DNA of 64,000 bases from an uncultured Alphaproteobacteria bacterium (GTDB lineage Bacteria; Pseudomonadota; Alphaproteobacteria; RF32; CAG-239). Positions 60,944 to 64,000 of the stretch are shown here, piece after piece. The position numbers and the translations under genes are program-made. Each line of letters begins with the position of its first letter. Within the stretch, counting starts at the first letter, position 1. Under the pieces are notes generated by a model. That model ran no database searches, was not told where the DNA came from, and saw only the letters and a program-made list of their open reading frames with translations. The DNA lies in assembly GCA_949493535.1 (NCBI GenBank), contig CASZWJ010000006.1, positions 18,666-82,665 on the forward strand, written 5' to 3'.

Positions 60944-61475
60944 CCCCAAGCAGGATAAGAATCACCCCTGAAGCGATCTCAATATATCGGGTCGGTACTT
61001 TATGCAGCCTGCAACAAGAATAAAAACCCGCTATGGAGTTGATAAAACTGACAAGCCCGATAATTGATGCCGCAAACAAAATCGGCGCATTTACAAAATA
61101 AAGCATCACTCCGGCCGCGCAGGCATCAATGCTGGTTGCCACCCCAATCATAAATGCAATTTTTAAATTTAATTTTTTCTCTGCATTATCTTCTTTTTCG
61201 CTATCGTTCACAGCGCCGTAAATTATATTTAATCCAAGCAGCAAAAAAACTAAAAAAGATATCCAATGGTCAAAATGCGAAATATAACTGCTAACAGAGT
61301 TCGTTCCTACCCATCCGACTATCGGCATGACAAATTGCCCCATTCCGGTAGAAACTGCCAACAGTATTGCATTTTTAAGACGTTTTTGCTTTATAATAAG
61401 CCCATAGGAAAAAGAAACTACGGCAGAATCAACCGATAATGCCAGAGCAAGCAAAAACAAATCGAAAAAAGACAT
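60912..61475 (-). CDS. mntP: Putative manganese efflux pump MntP
   Basis: 187 residues, six membrane segments. The duplicated motif appears as LALALSVDSAVVSFSYG and GVATSIDACAAGVML, with the conserved acidic residues. Exports Mn(II). It follows a 55-residue membrane-protein gene by 36 bases; no yybP-ykoY-type riboswitch could be recognised upstream. Confidence 0.9.
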   Translation of the reverse strand: MSFFDLFLLALALSVDSAVVSFSYGLIIKQKRLKNAILLAVSTGMGQFVMPIVGWVGTNSVSSYISHFDHWISFLVFLLLGLNIIYGAVNDSEKEDNAEKKLNLKIAFMIGVATSIDACAAGVMLYFVNAPILFAASIIGLVSFINSIAGFYSCCRLHKVPTRYIEIASGVILILLGAKVLFEHLAN

Positions 61476-61511
61476 ATATTTATTCCACCGGCAAATTTAT
61501 CAAAGGTACAA

Positions 61512-61679
61512 TTAATCGGCAATATTTTCTAATGCATCAGCAGAATTTTCATTAGCCGGATAATTTAACTGTTCTTGCGCCTCAACAGCTTCTTCCTTTG
61601 TTTGAAGAGCGGAAAATCCGACATATACAAACACAATTCCGATCAACATGCTTAAAAGCAAAACGAGTTTCTTTTTCAT
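61512..61679 (-). CDS. Small single-pass membrane protein upstream of mntP
   Basis: 55 residues from the ATG at 61677-61679 with GGGAG 9 bases upstream. N-terminal helix MKKKLVLLLSMLIGIVFVYV, then an acidic tail (about 30 residues, rich in Glu, Asn, Ala). No lipobox. Likely co-transcribed with mntP. Confidence 0.7.
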   Translation of the reverse strand: MKKKLVLLLSMLIGIVFVYVGFSALQTKEEAVEAQEQLNYPANENSADALENIAD

Positions 61680-61810
61680 AACAATATCTCCCAAAAACTT
61701 TTTGCAATTAATTACAAAATAAGCAAAAAGCTTTTTAAAGTCGAGTATATTTTCCCTTTAAATCCAACTTATTACAAAAATATGATAAATTAAATCCTTT
61801 GCATTTTTTG

Positions 61811-61843
61811 GTTGCAAAAAAAAAAAACGCCTATCATTGATAT
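61811..61843 (+). repeat. Poly-A repeat copy 2 (GTTGC-A12-CGCCTATCATTGATAT)
   Basis: Sits exactly at the 5' end of the Cys-rich reading frame. See copy 1 at 55169-55202. Confidence 0.5.
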
Positions 61844-63870
61844 TATTAGCAAATACAGGCAACAACTGTAGCGGATATGAATTAACTTCTTGTCCGTCTC
61901 ACGGAAGTTGTTCTTCCTGTCCATTTAATCGCAAATATAAAAGACTCATCAGCTGCACCAGCGGTTATACCAAAAACGGAAACTCCTGTTCTGCTTCTTC
62001 ATGTTCTGCTATCGGCTATGATACAAGCATTCCGGCCAATAAAACCTGCACAAAAGTGACAGAAGGCAGTTTAACCTGTTATAAGGACTGCAAGCCAGTC
62101 TCCTGCTCGGGTTATACTCTGAGTTGCGACAGCTTTAATGTTGCCAATTCTGCCGCTAAAGCAACTTGTCCGGACTGCGACAGCGCCAATGCCAACTGCT
62201 CGCCGAAACTTTGCAAAGTCAGCTCTTGTCTGGACGGCTTTAAGATTGCCGACAACGGCACGGCCTGTGTCGCTCTGGATGATAATTGTCCGGATGGTTA
62301 TTTCAAAGAATGCGAAACAGGCACACAGGGCGACCCCAAATATACCGAAAAAGGAACCGCTTGTTATTTATGTAAAGCGAAATCTTTTCCTTCCAGTGTC
62401 GGAGATATTCTCTATTCGGATTTGACAACGTCTCCTGATGTTATCCCCGGTAAAACTCCGATTGGTATTATCAGCTATAAAAACGGCAACAATTATCAGG
62501 CTCTCAATCTTGATCAATATAACGGTCACTGGACAAATTCACGAACGGATAATTCCTGCATTCCTAATACAGAATCTCCTGCTTCGGATTTCAACGGACA
62601 AGACTATACAAATTGTGTTCGCGATGACAAGTCATCTTATCCTATTTTCAAATACTGCATTGACTATTCCACAGCCGGAACACAGGCGGGACAATGGTAT
62701 CTTCCTGCCGCGGGAGAAATGCAAAGAGTGTTCAATAATATTTCTTCGATTAACTCTGTTTTAGCCCTTCTCAACAAGAAACAAATTGCAAATGAACAAG
62801 CAGGAACTATTTATGGCGGAAAATATGACTATTGGTCTTCTTCCGAACACAATTCTGCCCATGGCTGGCGGTACAGCATAACCGATAAAACATGGTATGA
62901 AAGCGGTAAGGATACTGGCAACCATGGAACCAGATGCGTTATTAATTTGGTAAAATGCGGCTCCTCTGACAATCAATTATGCTTTGAAAACGAGAACAAA
63001 GGCCTGCCGATTTTGTATTCAGATATGAGTGTTTCTACAGAAGTCGATTTCAGCAAAACGCCCATAGGTATTGTTATTGAGCCAACAAAACGTATCGCTA
63101 TGGCTTTGGAAACAACGCGGCGGTCTTCTTGGTCTAAAATTGCCCATGGCTCAATCGACGGCGTTTTCAGTACTAATGATGCTGCCGAAGCTCTTTCTGA
63201 TATGGACGGACAAACAAATACCTATAGTTTGGCAGCCTACTGTCTCTCGGGACTTACATCCAAACAATGCAGTTCTCTGCAAGATGTTTTAGATTATTCG
63301 ACCGAAGGAACAGAGCCAGCAGATTGGTACTTCTCATCTCTTGGCGAACTTAATCTGATTTATCAGCTTAAAGATTCCATTAATGCAACTCTGGCTCTGA
63401 TCGGTCGCGCTCCGCTGGAAAATACATGGTACTGGTCTTCAACCAGAGACAACGCTGGATATCCAAACGATGGTTCTTGGTATATTCACTTCGGACAAAA
63501 TGACGGTATGCCGCAGCGAACCAACTTTGCGACTGTTATGTCTAAAATCCCGCTCATCAAATACCCCAGCAATATGGATTTGATGTGTATCGATCTGGCA
63601 CGTAATAATAGAGCCAGATTCTGCGGCGGTATTGACCCATATCAGGGTAATGTCGGCAACTATCCTTATTGTATTCCAACGATGGCCGTTGGCGGTTCGA
63701 CTTCTTACGCCGGAGCATTAAATAACGGACACACCTGTTGGACTTGCGAACCGGGATATCGATTTCATTGCAATACCAATTCGCCGAGCGTTGAATATTG
63801 TGACGCCTACGAGAATGGCAAATGTATTACCTGTTATAAAGGTACTCTTACAGACGGGAAATGTATATAA
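61837..63870 (+). CDS. Cys-rich protein with two DUF1566-like domains, 5' end uncertain
   Basis: About 677 codons. The N-terminal 190 residues carry many Cys in repeating CxxC and CSGY units (CSGYELTSCPSHGSCSSCPF). Two DUF1566/Lcl_C-like domains follow (about 195-380 and 395-590), each with a phrase such as TPIGIISYKNG or TPIGIVIEPT, a WYLPAAGEM or WYFSSLGEL block and YWSS. A Cys-rich end (CWTCEPGYRFHC, CITCYKG) closes it. No ATG is in frame; the first possible start is TTG at 61837. Upstream in frame the poly-A tract reads KKKKRLSLILLA, like a signal peptide, but without start codon. Probably a surface or secreted protein; the gene may be a 5'-truncated or phase-variable form. Confidence 0.7.
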   Translation: MILLANTGNNCSGYELTSCPSHGSCSSCPFNRKYKRLISCTSGYTKNGNSCSASSCSAIGYDTSIPANKTCTKVTEGSLTCYKDCKPVSCSGYTLSCDSFNVANSAAKATCPDCDSANANCSPKLCKVSSCLDGFKIADNGTACVALDDNCPDGYFKECETGTQGDPKYTEKGTACYLCKAKSFPSSVGDILYSDLTTSPDVIPGKTPIGIISYKNGNNYQALNLDQYNGHWTNSRTDNSCIPNTESPASDFNGQDYTNCVRDDKSSYPIFKYCIDYSTAGTQAGQWYLPAAGEMQRVFNNISSINSVLALLNKKQIANEQAGTIYGGKYDYWSSSEHNSAHGWRYSITDKTWYESGKDTGNHGTRCVINLVKCGSSDNQLCFENENKGLPILYSDMSVSTEVDFSKTPIGIVIEPTKRIAMALETTRRSSWSKIAHGSIDGVFSTNDAAEALSDMDGQTNTYSLAAYCLSGLTSKQCSSLQDVLDYSTEGTEPADWYFSSLGELNLIYQLKDSINATLALIGRAPLENTWYWSSTRDNAGYPNDGSWYIHFGQNDGMPQRTNFATVMSKIPLIKYPSNMDLMCIDLARNNRARFCGGIDPYQGNVGNYPYCIPTMAVGGSTSYAGALNNGHTCWTCEPGYRFHCNTNSPSVEYCDAYENGKCITCYKGTLTDGKCI

Positions 63871-63882
63871 ACGATATTAAAT

Positions 63883-63922
63883 AAAAAAAACACCCTGCCG
63901 AATTCACGCAGGGTGTTTTTTT
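63883..63922. terminator. Bidirectional intrinsic terminator
   Basis: AAAAAAACACCCTGC-N9-GCAGGGTGTTTTTTT between the Cys-rich gene and a converging gene at the window edge. Confidence 0.9.
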
Positions 63923-63932
63923 ACTAACCGGA

Positions 63933-64000
63933 TTACATTTTCCGGAAACAAACGGTTTGACAACTGGTTGGCGAGGATCTGTGTTGTTCCAACAGCTTCG
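63933..64000 (-). CDS. C-terminal end of a gene running out of the window
   Basis: On the minus strand one frame reads KLLEQHRSSPTSCQTVCFRK, Met and TAA (63933-63935), followed by the shared terminator. Only about 21 codons are visible, so it could be chance, but stop plus terminator placement is what a real gene end would show. Confidence 0.4.
   Translation of the reverse strand, partial: KLLEQHRSSPTSCQTVCFRKM

Noticed and set aside
60912..61800. Manganese riboswitch (yybP-ykoY) before mntP
   Set aside because: The space upstream of mntP is 36 bases, and the region before the 55-residue gene shows no recognisable conserved core.

Overview
The window is a chromosomal stretch of a moderately AT-rich Gram-negative bacterium, most probably a host- or gut-associated alphaproteobacterium. 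The evidence is the kind of housekeeping genes present: a SUF operon with SufT, a PtsP-type enzyme I, fused L-serine dehydratase, an NlpD-like lipoprotein before yajC-secD-secF, and alphaproteobacterial-type RHH and Cys-rich DUF1566 proteins. This placement is inferred from gene content and was not checked by search. There is no rRNA, no CRISPR array and no recognisable insertion sequence or intact integrase.

Layout. 1-12.4 kb: a minus-strand block (dnaE with two membrane proteins; hisS-prfA; rodZ-like and ispG; ptsP), then a small cupin. 12.4-16.9 kb: poorly characterised genes, including a kinase-like protein and a half-length DEAD-box-like ATPase. 16.9-25.3 kb: a MEMO/AMMECR1 fusion, an M49-like peptidase and L-serine dehydratase in one coupled minus-strand block, then HAD, serS, trpS and a META-type lipoprotein. 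25.5-30.8 kb: an accessory island downstream of tRNA-Thr(GGT). 31-37.5 kb: tag, murA, comF, a SucCD-like pair and sufE. 37.6-46.2 kb: GNAT and M14 peptidase, then the SUF operon sufB-sufC-sufD-hydrolase-sufS, with a DMT transporter and sufT downstream. 46.3-51.5 kb: a PAS/degenerate-GGDEF protein, nlpD-like, yajC-secD-secF. 51.6-61.7 kb: gpsA, ybaK-type deacylase, phosphatase, tRNA-Val(GAC) with decayed tRNA fragments, N-formylglutamate amidohydrolase, a lytic transglycosylase behind a sigma-54-like promoter, an RNase-J-like protein, an acyl-ACP thioesterase and MntP. 61.8-64 kb: a Cys-rich protein with two DUF1566-like domains but no ordinary start, and the end of another gene.

The most unusual region is 25.6-30.8 kb. 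Three plus-strand accessory genes (a membrane-anchored HNH nuclease, a LEM-3-type GIY-YIG nuclease, and an ART-like gene split by one in-frame TAG) are each preceded by the same 48-52 bp inverted-repeat element, AGTCCGAT-N32/36-ATCGrACT. Each is followed by a related minus-strand coding tail carrying AGTCCGAT or a one-base variant. The 8-mer AGTCCGAT is also in the T-arm of the adjacent tRNA-Thr, and a 39-bp piece (tRNA 3' end plus its terminator) is repeated 3.5 kb away. The whole looks like a tandem array of single-gene cassettes derived from a tRNA attachment site.

The second striking point is the SucC/SucD-like pair: both reading frames are intact, yet the catalytic histidine, its partner glutamate and several nucleotide or phosphate loops are replaced.
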